This document shows positions 1 to 5,918 of a DNA stretch of 9,807 nucleotides, one piece after another. Origin of the DNA: Candidatus Manganitrophaceae bacterium (GTDB taxonomy: Bacteria > Nitrospirota > Nitrospiria > SBBL01 > Manganitrophaceae). The position numbers were made by a program, and so were the translations under genes. The notes beneath the pieces are model-generated. The model did not search any database, was not told the origin of the DNA, and saw only the letters and a program-made list of their open reading frames with translations. The stretch lies in contig SCUR01000449.1 of assembly GCA_004297235.1 (NCBI GenBank), positions 1 through 9,807 on the forward strand, written 5' to 3'. How positions within the stretch are numbered: position 1 is the first letter of the stretch; every line of letters begins with the position of its first letter.

Positions 1-138
1 GTGTCGATCTATCTTCGTGCCGATCGGGAGGTCCCCTACGGCACGGTGGTCCAGGTGATGGATCTGATTAAGCGCGCCGGAATCGACAAGCTCGGTATTG
101 TGACGGAACCGCTCCAGAAAGATTCCCCTTCCCGTTAA
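1..138 (+). CDS. tolR: TolR/ExbD-family proton-channel subunit, 3' end only
   Basis: Only the last 45 codons lie in the window, ending at TAA 136-138. The true start is upstream; the GTG at position 1 is just an internal valine codon. The visible piece reads as the periplasmic C-terminal domain of ExbD/TolR proteins: a beta strand (VSIYLRADREVPYG), then VVQVMDLIKRAGIDKLGIVT, the helix-strand ending typical of the family. These proteins sit in the inner membrane with TolQ/ExbB, conduct protons and drive TolA/TonB. The downstream TolA-like gene, tolB and pal make TolR the better name than ExbD, but the fragment alone cannot separate them. tolQ would be expected just upstream of the window. Confidence 0.9.
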   Translation: MSIYLRADREVPYGTVVQVMDLIKRAGIDKLGIVTEPLQKDSPSR

Positions 139-403
139 GCTCATGTGAGGCTCCGCGCGTCTTCGTTCCATTAGGAAGAGTGAGGCGCTCGGCGCACTAA
201 GGATAAGCCTTCTCCGCCAGAACCTGAGATTATTTGCCGTGAGCGCGGACGCCGTTCCCGGCCGGGTCGTTCATGACCGGTCGAAGCGGCGCAGTCGACC
301 GCCTCGGGCGGTTCATCCCATCGGGTGTGTCTTAAAGGGATCGTTCAGAGGACCCGGGGGTGGCCGCGACGGCGATTTCCCGGGTGATGCAATGGGTGGA
401 TCG
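139..403 (+). other. Spacer between tolR and the tolA-like gene; no gene recognised
   Basis: These 265 bases separate the TolR stop from the chosen TolA start, a wide gap for a tol operon. The tolA frame stays open back to a GTG at 239, but that translation is Arg/Pro/Gly-rich and looks non-coding. A 6-bp hairpin with a TCG loop lies at 298-312 (ACCGCC/GGCGGT), and a weaker GGTC/GACC pair lies at 265-278. Neither is followed by a T-run, so no terminator is called. No convincing -35/-10 pair was found. Confidence 0.4.
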
Positions 404-1303
404 ATGTCAGTCGTCCGTTGGGGTTCGGACTGGGTCTCTGAGAGTGGAATCGTCCTCCGTCGCGCGGATGGCCTTTCTAAAATGATGGCCCTTTCATTCG
501 CCCTTCATCTTGCATTCTTTTCTTTGATATTTTACGGGCGTTCCTTTTGGGGGCTTTCTCCCGCGTCGTCCCAGAGTTATCAGGTGACGTTGATCTCTCC
601 GCCGGCCGCGCCGACCCCTTCATCGACCCCCGCGGCGCCCCCTGCGCCGACGCCTCGTCCGCCGGCCGCGCCGCCCCCTCGGCCCGCTTCGCCCCCGGCG
701 GCCGCCCAAAAACCGATTCCGTCCAAGGGCGTTCCCCCGGTGAAGGCAGACCCGGAAAGATTGCAAGAATGGTGGAAAAAAAAAGTAGGATCGATTAAAA
801 TACCCACGGTTCAACCGAAGACCGATCCGGCACCGACGCAAAACGTGACGAAACGCCCGATGGTGAGTCCCAATCCTGTGGAATCGAAAACGATCACCCC
901 TGAAAAAGAAGAGGCGGCCGCTCCGCAACACCCGGCCGCCCCGGCGCCCAAGCAGGAGGCGAGCAATCCGCCCCTCATTGCGACCGGAACCGCCGCGCTT
1001 AACGCCTCTTTATTTAAATTTCCTTACTACCTCAAAAGTATCGAGAATAAAATCAGCGGACAGTGGGCGCCGCCGCCGTCTCTTCTCCAGGAGGAGATCG
1101 TCGGCGCCATCGTTCAGTTCAACGTGACCCGGAGAGGACTCATCGAATCGGTTGAGATCGAAAAAAGCTCGGGCAATACACAGTTCGACCAGGCCGCCCT
1201 GCGGGCGGTCTATAATGCGAGTCCGCTTCCGCCCCTTCCCGAAGGTCTTACGGACGATCCGTTGAAGGTCCACTTCAGTTTTACCGTCCAGAGAGGTTCG
1301 TGA
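404..1303 (+). CDS. tolA: TolA/TonB-like energy-transducing protein
   Basis: This is a 299-residue inner-membrane protein that would span the periplasm and pass TolQR energy to the outer membrane. From the ATG at 404: about 25 cytoplasmic residues, then one membrane segment at about 27-45 (MMALSFALHLAFFSLIFYG). The segment contains the SxxxH signature (S31, H35) used by TolA and TonB to contact the motor proteins. Residues 66-110 are a Pro/Ala-rich linker, followed by a more mixed Pro/Lys stretch. About 203-297 form a TonB/TolA C-terminal domain (NVTRRGLIESVEIEKSSG, then FDQAALRAV). The long alpha-helical Lys/Glu/Ala domain of enterobacterial TolA is missing, so the build is closer to TonB; the name rests on the neighbours tolR, tolB and pal. 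The start is uncertain: ATG 392 and GTG 239 are in frame, and the GGTGGA before 404 is a poor ribosome site. The stop overlaps the tolB start. Confidence 0.85.
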   Translation: MSVVRWGSDWVSESGIVLRRADGLSKMMALSFALHLAFFSLIFYGRSFWGLSPASSQSYQVTLISPPAAPTPSSTPAAPPAPTPRPPAAPPPRPASPPAAAQKPIPSKGVPPVKADPERLQEWWKKKVGSIKIPTVQPKTDPAPTQNVTKRPMVSPNPVESKTITPEKEEAAAPQHPAAPAPKQEASNPPLIATGTAALNASLFKFPYYLKSIENKISGQWAPPPSLLQEEIVGAIVQFNVTRRGLIESVEIEKSSGNTQFDQAALRAVYNASPLPPLPEGLTDDPLKVHFSFTVQRGS

Positions 1304-2604
1304 GCGTGCGGGGAAGGATTTTCGTTTTACTGTTTTTGGGATGGGCCGTGTCGGGGGCGGTAAGCGATGCCGCCGATGTCTTCATCGGGACGACCCGCTC
1401 CGGCTACGAGAAGATCCCCTTAATGATCGTTCCGTTTCAGGGGGAGAATTCGGTCGCCGAGCAGGTCTTGCTGGCCGAGACGGTCCTTCAGGCCGATCTG
1501 GAGCGGTCGCAGTTTTTTACGATCGTCGCGCGAGGTAAAGTGGCCTCTTCGCTCGGTCCCACCGGCGCGCCCGACGCCGCGATGATTTCCAATGCGGGAA
1601 CGGCGGGCGTTCAGGTCGTGGCCTGGGCCCGGCTGGTGCCGCGGGGGGACGATTGGGTGCTGGAGAGTTACGCTTACGAGACCGCCAAGGGGGAACAGGT
1701 CGTTGCGGTGCGAATGGTCGGCGATCAGAAGTCGATCCGGATGATGGCCCACCGCTTCGCCGATAAGCTGGTCTCGCACTTCACGGGGGAGCCGGGCATC
1801 GCTCAGACGAAGATCGCCTATATTTCGGATATCAGCGGGAGAAAAGAAGTTTATTTGATGGATTACGACGGCGCCAACGAAATGCGGATCACGGCCGATC
1901 GGAACATTGTCGTTTCCCCCCGGTGGTCTTTCGATGCCGGGCAGATCAGCTATACCTCGTATCGGGAGGGTAACCCGGATATTTACTTCCTTGATCTGAG
2001 TAGCGGGCGTCGGCAGCGGATGATCTCTTTTCCCGGTCTGAATCTCTCCGCAGCCTGGTCGCCGAAGGGGGACCGGGTCGCCTTCGCCACGACGAAGGAC
2101 GGCAATGCAGAGATCTACACGATGAAGCCGGACGGCACCGATTTAAAGCGGATCACCTTCAACACGGCGGACGATCTCTCTCCCTCATGGTCGCCGACCG
2201 GAAGGCAGATTGCCTTTACCTCCGACCGGGGAGGGAACCCTCAGGTCTATGTCATGGATGCCGACGGGTCGAATGTCCACCGCCTCACGTTCAACGGCGA
2301 CTACAACACGTCGGCGTCGTGGTCTCCCAAGGGGGATTGGATCGCCTATGCCTGTCGCAACGAGGAAAAGCGGCTGAAGATCTGCATCGACAGCTCGGAT
2401 GGACAGCAATCGGTCCGGCTGACCGAGAGCGGTCCGTGGGATGATGAAGCCCCCTCCTGGGCGCTCAACGGAAGGGATTTGACCTTTACCTCGAATCGGA
2501 CCGGGAAAAATCAGATCTATGCGATCCATGCGGACGGAACCGGATTGGTCCGCCTGACGTCGAACGGGGCGAGCAACACGGCCCCGGCATGGTCGCCAAG
2601 ATGA
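1300..2604 (+). CDS. tolB: Tol-Pal system periplasmic protein TolB
   Basis: A 434-residue periplasmic protein of the usual TolB length. A signal peptide spans about 1-25 (hydrophobic VLLFLGWAV, cleavage probably near VSDA). Residues about 27-165 form the N-terminal TolB domain (IGTTRSGYEKIPLMIVPF). From about 170 to the end there is a beta-propeller built of WD40-like/PD40 blades, with repeated SPxWSPxG, IAFTSxRxGNxxIYxMDxDG and RLTxN units. TolB binds Pal and TolA and helps outer-membrane constriction during division. The GTG start at 1300 overlaps the tolA TGA (GTGA, 1300-1303), with GAGAGG just upstream, so the two are probably translationally coupled. One blade has two cysteines (C352, C362: YACRN and KICID) that could form a periplasmic disulfide. 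A palindromic repeat lies between this gene and pal. Confidence 0.98.
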   Translation: MSVRGRIFVLLFLGWAVSGAVSDAADVFIGTTRSGYEKIPLMIVPFQGENSVAEQVLLAETVLQADLERSQFFTIVARGKVASSLGPTGAPDAAMISNAGTAGVQVVAWARLVPRGDDWVLESYAYETAKGEQVVAVRMVGDQKSIRMMAHRFADKLVSHFTGEPGIAQTKIAYISDISGRKEVYLMDYDGANEMRITADRNIVVSPRWSFDAGQISYTSYREGNPDIYFLDLSSGRRQRMISFPGLNLSAAWSPKGDRVAFATTKDGNAEIYTMKPDGTDLKRITFNTADDLSPSWSPTGRQIAFTSDRGGNPQVYVMDADGSNVHRLTFNGDYNTSASWSPKGDWIAYACRNEEKRLKICIDSSDGQQSVRLTESGPWDDEAPSWALNGRDLTFTSNRTGKNQIYAIHADGTGLVRLTSNGASNTAPAWSPR

Positions 2605-2649
2605 AGGCATCGCGGAGTGAGGACAAGTGGCCGCTCCTTTCCCTGGGCC

Positions 2650-2716
2650 ATTGCGGAATGCGGAGTGAAAAGATAAAAAAATTGAATTCCGCAATCCAGA
2701 TTCCGAACTCCGCATT
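2650..2716. repeat. Palindromic element, copy 1 (tolB-pal spacer)
   Basis: Two nested inverted repeats occupy most of the 133-bp spacer. ATTGCGGAAT (2650-2659) pairs perfectly with ATTCCGCAAT (2686-2695). AATGCGGAGT (2657-2666) pairs perfectly with ACTCCGCATT (2707-2716). The two stems share bases and so are alternatives. The loop side starts GGAGTGAA and is A/T-rich, as in the copies at 5825 and 7119. There is no T-run after the right arm, so it is not a classic terminator. It ends about 10 bases before the pal Shine-Dalgarno sequence and may affect mRNA stability or processing between tolB and pal (inference). Confidence 0.85.
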
Positions 2717-2737
2717 TGAAATCATGGAGGAAACGAA

Positions 2738-3337
2738 ATGAGAAAAAGCTTCTCATCCCTTGCAGCGCTGTTCATCCTACTCGCATCATTTGTATTGACC
2801 GGTTGTCCAAAGAAAGCTCCCTCGGTCGAGGGGAGCGCCGGGCTTTCCCGAGAGAAGTCGGAGACGAGCCAAGGGGAACCGTCGGGACCCTCCGACACCA
2901 AGCCGATCCCTCCGCCGCCTCAAGAGGAGAAAATGGCCCCGCTCGCGAAAGAGGATTCGGCATCCGATGGACCGTCCGGTTCGGCCGGCGGGGGAGAGGC
3001 GACCTCGCTTCAAGATGTCTTTTTTGATTTCGATCAGTGGGTGATCCGGCCCGAGTCGCGGAAGCTGTTGGAATCCGACGCCCAGTGGCTCGCCGCCAAT
3101 CCGAAGGCGAAAATTCAGATCGAAGGCCATGCCGACGAGCGGGGGACCGAAGAGTACAATTTGGCCCTCGGCGAGCGGAGAGCCAAGTCGGTGATGAACT
3201 TTTTGGTCAATCTGGGGGTGAGTCCCTCTCGGCTTTCTTCCATCAGCTACGGCGAAGAGAAGCCCTTCTGTAATGATCCGTCGGAGGATTGCTACGCCAA
3301 AAACCGGCGTGCCCATTTTGTGACGGCCCCTCGGTAA
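2738..3337 (+). CDS. pal: Peptidoglycan-associated lipoprotein Pal (first copy)
   Basis: A 199-residue outer-membrane lipoprotein. The signal peptide ends in a good lipobox, LTGC, with the lipidated cysteine at C23. Residue +2 is Pro, not Asp, which fits outer-membrane sorting. Residues about 24-90 are a Pro/Ser/Glu-rich tether. The OmpA-like peptidoglycan-binding domain runs from about 92 to the end (DVFFDFDQ; GHADERGTEEYN; LGERRA; SYGEEKP; KNRRAHF). D133 and R148 match the Asp/Arg pair that holds the meso-diaminopimelate of peptidoglycan. Two cysteines (C178, C185) in a loop just before NRRA could form a disulfide. The start is set by GGAGG (2726-2730), 7 bases before ATG. Role: non-covalent anchor of the outer membrane to the wall and TolB partner. 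The domain is closely similar to the second Pal at 4378. Confidence 0.96.
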   Translation: MRKSFSSLAALFILLASFVLTGCPKKAPSVEGSAGLSREKSETSQGEPSGPSDTKPIPPPPQEEKMAPLAKEDSASDGPSGSAGGGEATSLQDVFFDFDQWVIRPESRKLLESDAQWLAANPKAKIQIEGHADERGTEEYNLALGERRAKSVMNFLVNLGVSPSRLSSISYGEEKPFCNDPSEDCYAKNRRAHFVTAPR

Positions 3338-3366
3338 GCCGTCCGTGTCCGACCGATCGTGAACGC

Positions 3367-3373
3367 GAGGAGG
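3367..3373 (+). promoter_or_regulatory. Ribosome binding site of the coiled-coil lipoprotein gene
   Basis: GAGGAGG lies 6 bases before ATG 3380. It decides the start against the in-frame GTG at 3359, which has no such site and would add seven residues before the signal peptide. Confidence 0.8.
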
Positions 3374-3379
3374 AAGGTG

Positions 3380-4219
3380 ATGCGGTATTCCATGCTTTTT
3401 TTGGCGGGGATGATCCTGTTTCAAGGATGCGGATATTCCCTCCGAATGGTCGATGTGGCGGAGGAGAATCGCGACCTTCGCAACAAGCGGGAGATGGAAG
3501 AGCGGGTTTCCCAACTCGACGCCGAGATGAAATCGGTGCAAGAGCAGGTGATGCGGCTTCAGAGCGAGTTGAAGCAGGCGCGGGAAGAGAGCCGCAAAGC
3601 GGTCTCCGACATCCAGAAACGCCGGGCCGACATGGATGTCCGCCTCGATGAGAGCGATGTCCAATCCCGAATCATTCACGGAAAGATCGAGAAGGAGGAG
3701 CGTCGGCGCGCCGACCTCACCCAACAGGTCGATAATGTCGCTTTTCGCTTGAGCGAGCAGGAAAAAAAGTGGCAAGCTCAGATCGACGAGATCAAGAAGA
3801 TCAGCGGCAGCCTTCAAAAGAATGTAGAAGATCAAGACAAACGGCTGAAAGAGATGACCGGGCAGATCTTGCAACTGACGCGGGAGATTCCGCCCTCCCT
3901 CAGCGCGCAGGCGGCGCAGCTGGATGAACTTGGAAAACAGATCCACCAGATGAATCGGGGAACCGATGTGGATCAATTAAGCAAGAGCTTGGTCGATCTT
4001 TCGAAGGCGCTTGATCTTCTGGGAGAGAAGATCACGGCGAAGGTCGATGAGCAGGAAAAACTGCTGAGCAAGACGACCAAGCGGCTTCAGGTGCTGGAAT
4101 CGAAAGTGACCCCTCGGGGAAAGCAATCCTCCCTTCAGGAGGAGAATCCGGAGGGGCCGACTCCCGGCGAGGCCGAAGGGGCGGCCAACGCCTCTGGGTA
4201 TGACCGGGATGGTTTTTAA
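3380..4219 (+). CDS. Coiled-coil lipoprotein of unknown function, possible CpoB-like paralog without TPRs
   Basis: Not recognised as a named family. The 279-residue product begins with a short signal peptide (MRYSMLFLAGMILFQGC) whose likely lipidated cysteine is C17; the lipobox LFQGC is atypical. Residues about 22-170 are a long charged heptad-rich coiled coil (Glu, Lys, Arg, Gln-rich), broken at PP 171-172. A second coil follows at about 175-242, then a Gly/Pro/Glu-rich disordered tail. There are no TPRs and no recognised enzyme domain. Just after the cysteine, MVDVAEENRDL resembles the MVEMEG and NRELQ at the same place in the CpoB-like gene at 4972, hinting that this is a TPR-less relative (inference). 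It lies 42 bases after pal and before a second pal, so it probably works at the outer membrane/peptidoglycan with the Tol-Pal machine. A generic structural lipoprotein remains possible. Confidence 0.87.
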   Translation: MRYSMLFLAGMILFQGCGYSLRMVDVAEENRDLRNKREMEERVSQLDAEMKSVQEQVMRLQSELKQAREESRKAVSDIQKRRADMDVRLDESDVQSRIIHGKIEKEERRRADLTQQVDNVAFRLSEQEKKWQAQIDEIKKISGSLQKNVEDQDKRLKEMTGQILQLTREIPPSLSAQAAQLDELGKQIHQMNRGTDVDQLSKSLVDLSKALDLLGEKITAKVDEQEKLLSKTTKRLQVLESKVTPRGKQSSLQEENPEGPTPGEAEGAANASGYDRDGF

Positions 4220-4235
4220 TCGGACGTTTTCTTTT

Positions 4236-4251
4236 CGGCCTGGCCGGTTTG
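4236..4251 (+). terminator. Weak hairpin, possible terminator after the coiled-coil gene
   Basis: CGGC CTG GCCG (4236-4246) forms a short GC-rich hairpin followed by GTTTGTTTTC, 16 bases after the stop at 4219. The stem is only 4 bp and the T-tract is interrupted, so termination would be partial at best. The rest of the 158-base spacer (4220-4377) shows no clear promoter, gene or repeat. Confidence 0.22.
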
Positions 4252-4377
4252 TTTTCAGGACAGCCGTTTGAACGACGGGGGATCGAAAAAAGAAGAGTTG
4301 ATGATCGAACCGTCTATAGCATCAATGAGACAAAAAGGGCTTTCACGTTGCAACAGGGATGATTGGGAGGGGCTTCA

Positions 4378-4953
4378 ATGAAAATGAGATCAGGTCTTTG
4401 GGTGTGGGTGGGAATCGGATTGCTTTTTATTCAAACCGGGTGTGCGAAGAAAATCGCCCCGGTCTCGGGCACGGCGACGTTGAGCGACGAGCGGGCCGAC
4501 GCGAATCTTCCTTCAGGACAGTTGAAGGAAGAAGGGATTCACGAGGAGCGGGTCCCATCGGAATCGGCCGCTTCGGCGCCGGGCGGAGCGGGTGAGCAGA
4601 TGGCCGCCGCCAACGAAGAGGCCGGCGAGTTGCTCGATGTTTTCTTTGAATTCGACCAGGCGGTCTTGAAGGAAGAATCGAAAGCGAATCTTCAAAAGAA
4701 TGCCAAGCGTTTGATGACGGAGCGGGTGAAGATTAAAATTGAAGGGCATGCGGACGAGCGAGGAACCGAGGAGTACAACCTGGCCTTGGGAGAGCGGCGG
4801 GCGCAAGCGGTCAAGCGGTTCTTGACCGCCCTGGGCGTTGAGAAGAATCGGATCAACACCATCAGCTTCGGCGAGGAGAAGCCGTTTTGCAAAGAGCCGA
4901 GCGAGAATTGCTACAAGGAAAATCGCCGGGCCCATTTCACATTGACTCCATAA
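4378..4953 (+). CDS. pal: Second Pal/OmpA-domain lipoprotein
   Basis: A 191-residue paralog of the Pal at 2738. The ATG at 4378 is chosen because GGAGG (4366-4370) lies 7 bases upstream; an in-frame TTG at 4363 overlaps that site. The signal peptide ends IQTGC with C22 as probable lipid anchor; Gln at -3 is not the usual Leu/Ile/Val. A Glu/Ala/Ser-rich tether of about 60 residues follows, then the OmpA-like domain from about 86 to the end (LDVFFEFDQ; GHADERG; LGERRA; SFGEEKP; ENRRAHF). The DAP-binding pair is intact (D126, R141), and the cysteine pair of the first Pal is also present (C171, C178). A 22-residue stretch from IEGH to ERRA is identical in the two proteins, while signal peptides and tethers differ, so these are old tandem paralogs, not a recent copy. 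It lies 18 bases before the cpoB-like gene, probably co-transcribed. Confidence 0.95.
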   Translation: MKMRSGLWVWVGIGLLFIQTGCAKKIAPVSGTATLSDERADANLPSGQLKEEGIHEERVPSESAASAPGGAGEQMAAANEEAGELLDVFFEFDQAVLKEESKANLQKNAKRLMTERVKIKIEGHADERGTEEYNLALGERRAQAVKRFLTALGVEKNRINTISFGEEKPFCKEPSENCYKENRRAHFTLTP

Positions 4954-4960
4954 CCATCGG

Positions 4961-4967
4961 GGAGGAG
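4961..4967 (+). promoter_or_regulatory. Ribosome binding site for a TTG start (cpoB)
   Basis: GGAGGAG in the 18-base gap after pal-2 places the cpoB start at TTG 4972. No ATG or GTG in the frame lies near it, and the next ATG codons fall inside the signal peptide. Confidence 0.75.
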
Positions 4968-4971
4968 ATTC

Positions 4972-5823
4972 TTGAATTTGTTTCGTAACCGGTTTTGGAT
5001 GGGGATGGTTCTCTCGATCTCTCTGGCGGGGTGCGCCCTTCAGTCGAGCATGGTCGAGATGGAAGGGGACATCGACACGATGCGAAAGCACAATCGGGAG
5101 CTTCAAGGCCGGCTCGAACGGCTTGAAAAGGGAGCGCAGAGCGGCGCTCCCGCTTCCTCCGCCGCGTCGAAGCTTCCGGCCGACCTGGTCGTCCGGATGG
5201 ACGGCCTGGGGACCGATCTGCAGTCGCTGACGGGCCGGGTCGACGAAGAGAACCATCTCCTCTCCGCGCTGGCGAAACGGATGGAGGATCAATCGTTCCG
5301 AACGGAAGAGCTGCTCAGCCGCCTCGATGCATTGGAGGCGCGCGTCCAAGCGTTGGAGAAGGGGGCCCCGATCAAGGCCCCCGACCCCACCGAGGGGAAA
5401 ACGATTTTGCCGGGAAAGACGATCGATCCGAAGACGAAGGGGGCTTCTCTCACGCCGACCGAGGCGTACAATCTCGCTTACAACGACTATCTTAAAGGGA
5501 ATTACGATCTCGCCATCAGCGGGTTCCAAAATTTCGTCCAACAATATCCGGGCTCGGGGTTGATCCCGCAAGCGATTTATTGGACCGGCGAGAGCCACTA
5601 CAACAAGCGGTCCTTTAACAAGGCGATCGAGCAGTTCGAGCAAATCCTTCAGCAATATCCGAAGAGCGACAAGGCCCCGAACGCGCTTTTGAAAGAAGGT
5701 TTTGCATATTTCGAGCTGGGCGACCGGATCAAAGGGCGGATCTACTTGAAAAAGGTGATCGAGCAATTTCCCAACTCCAACGAATCGAGTCTTGCCAAAG
5801 ATAAGCTCGCCAGCCTCCGATAA
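4972..5823 (+). CDS. cpoB: CpoB/YbgF-like cell-division coordinator, lipoprotein form
   Basis: A 283-residue protein with a signal peptide ending in the canonical lipobox SLAGC (C21, Ala at +2, outer-membrane sorting expected). Two coiled-coil stretches follow: about 24-54, matching the trimerising N-terminal coil of YbgF, and about 75-130. A Pro/Lys/Thr-rich linker runs to about 160. Then come about three TPRs at 162-283: AYNLAYNDYLKGNYDLAISG, AIYWTGESHYNKRSFNKAIE and ALLKEGFAYFELGDRIKG. Each ends in a phrase like QYPGSG, QYPKSD or QFPNSN, as in the Tol-Pal-associated CpoB family. CpoB binds TolA and PBP1B and couples outer-membrane constriction to septal wall synthesis. The Escherichia coli protein is soluble and periplasmic, so the lipid anchor is a difference. 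The start is TTG. The stop is followed by palindromic element copy 2. Confidence 0.94.
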   Translation: MNLFRNRFWMGMVLSISLAGCALQSSMVEMEGDIDTMRKHNRELQGRLERLEKGAQSGAPASSAASKLPADLVVRMDGLGTDLQSLTGRVDEENHLLSALAKRMEDQSFRTEELLSRLDALEARVQALEKGAPIKAPDPTEGKTILPGKTIDPKTKGASLTPTEAYNLAYNDYLKGNYDLAISGFQNFVQQYPGSGLIPQAIYWTGESHYNKRSFNKAIEQFEQILQQYPKSDKAPNALLKEGFAYFELGDRIKGRIYLKKVIEQFPNSNESSLAKDKLASLR

Positions 5824-5824
5824 T

Positions 5825-5906
5825 CGAATGCGGATTGCGGAACGCGGATTTCGGAGTGAAAGTCAAAAAGTTTTAAAATTCCGCAATCCGAAACCTGCAA
5901 TCGATT
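5825..5906. repeat. Palindromic element, copy 2 (cpoB-mutL spacer)
   Basis: CGGATTGCGGAA (5831-5842) pairs 12 of 12 with TTCCGCAATCCG (5879-5890). The 36-base loop begins with CGCGGATTTCGGAGTGAA and then becomes A/T-rich. Outer bases GAAT (5827-5830) and ATTC (5904-5907) can pair again if GATTGC pairs with GCAATC (5898-5903) instead, so two folds compete. GCGGATTTCGG and GGAGTGAA are shared with the copies in mutL and before pal. It fills nearly the whole 95-base spacer and ends just before the mutL ribosome site. No T-run follows. Confidence 0.87.
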
Positions 5907-5907
5907 C

Positions 5908-5912
5908 AGGAG
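5908..5912 (+). promoter_or_regulatory. Ribosome binding site for the TTG start of mutL
   Basis: AGGAG lies 6 bases before TTG 5919. The ATG at 5914 is in another frame and hits a stop after 65 codons. TTG is therefore chosen, and it gives the normal MutL opening PKINILPENLANKIAAGEVV. Confidence 0.8.
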
Positions 5913-5918
5913 CATGTT

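Noticed and set aside
239..403. Extension of the TolA-like protein back to GTG 239
   Set aside because: The extra 55 residues are Arg/Gly/Pro-rich with no ribosome site and would put an odd long stretch before the membrane segment.
598..673. Short repeated GC-rich word (TCCGCCGGCCGCGCCG at 598 and 658)
   Set aside because: It is explained by Pro/Ala codons of the TolA linker; not a separate element.
2786..3976. Long antisense ORF (396 codons) across pal and the coiled-coil gene
   Set aside because: The product is Leu/Arg/His-rich with no domain, lies opposite two well-supported genes, and is explained by their codon bias.
4298..4320. Possible promoter before pal-2 (TTGATG and TATAGC)
   Set aside because: The boxes are only 11 bases apart, too close for a sigma-70 promoter, and no alternative -35 fits.
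4513..5766. Antisense ORF (417 codons) across pal-2 and cpoB
   Set aside because: Same reason: a shadow of Pal and CpoB coding with no recognisable motif or ribosome site.
5825..5906. Rho-independent terminator after cpoB
   Set aside because: The stem is good, but the loop is 36 bases and no T-run follows; it matches the repeat family instead.
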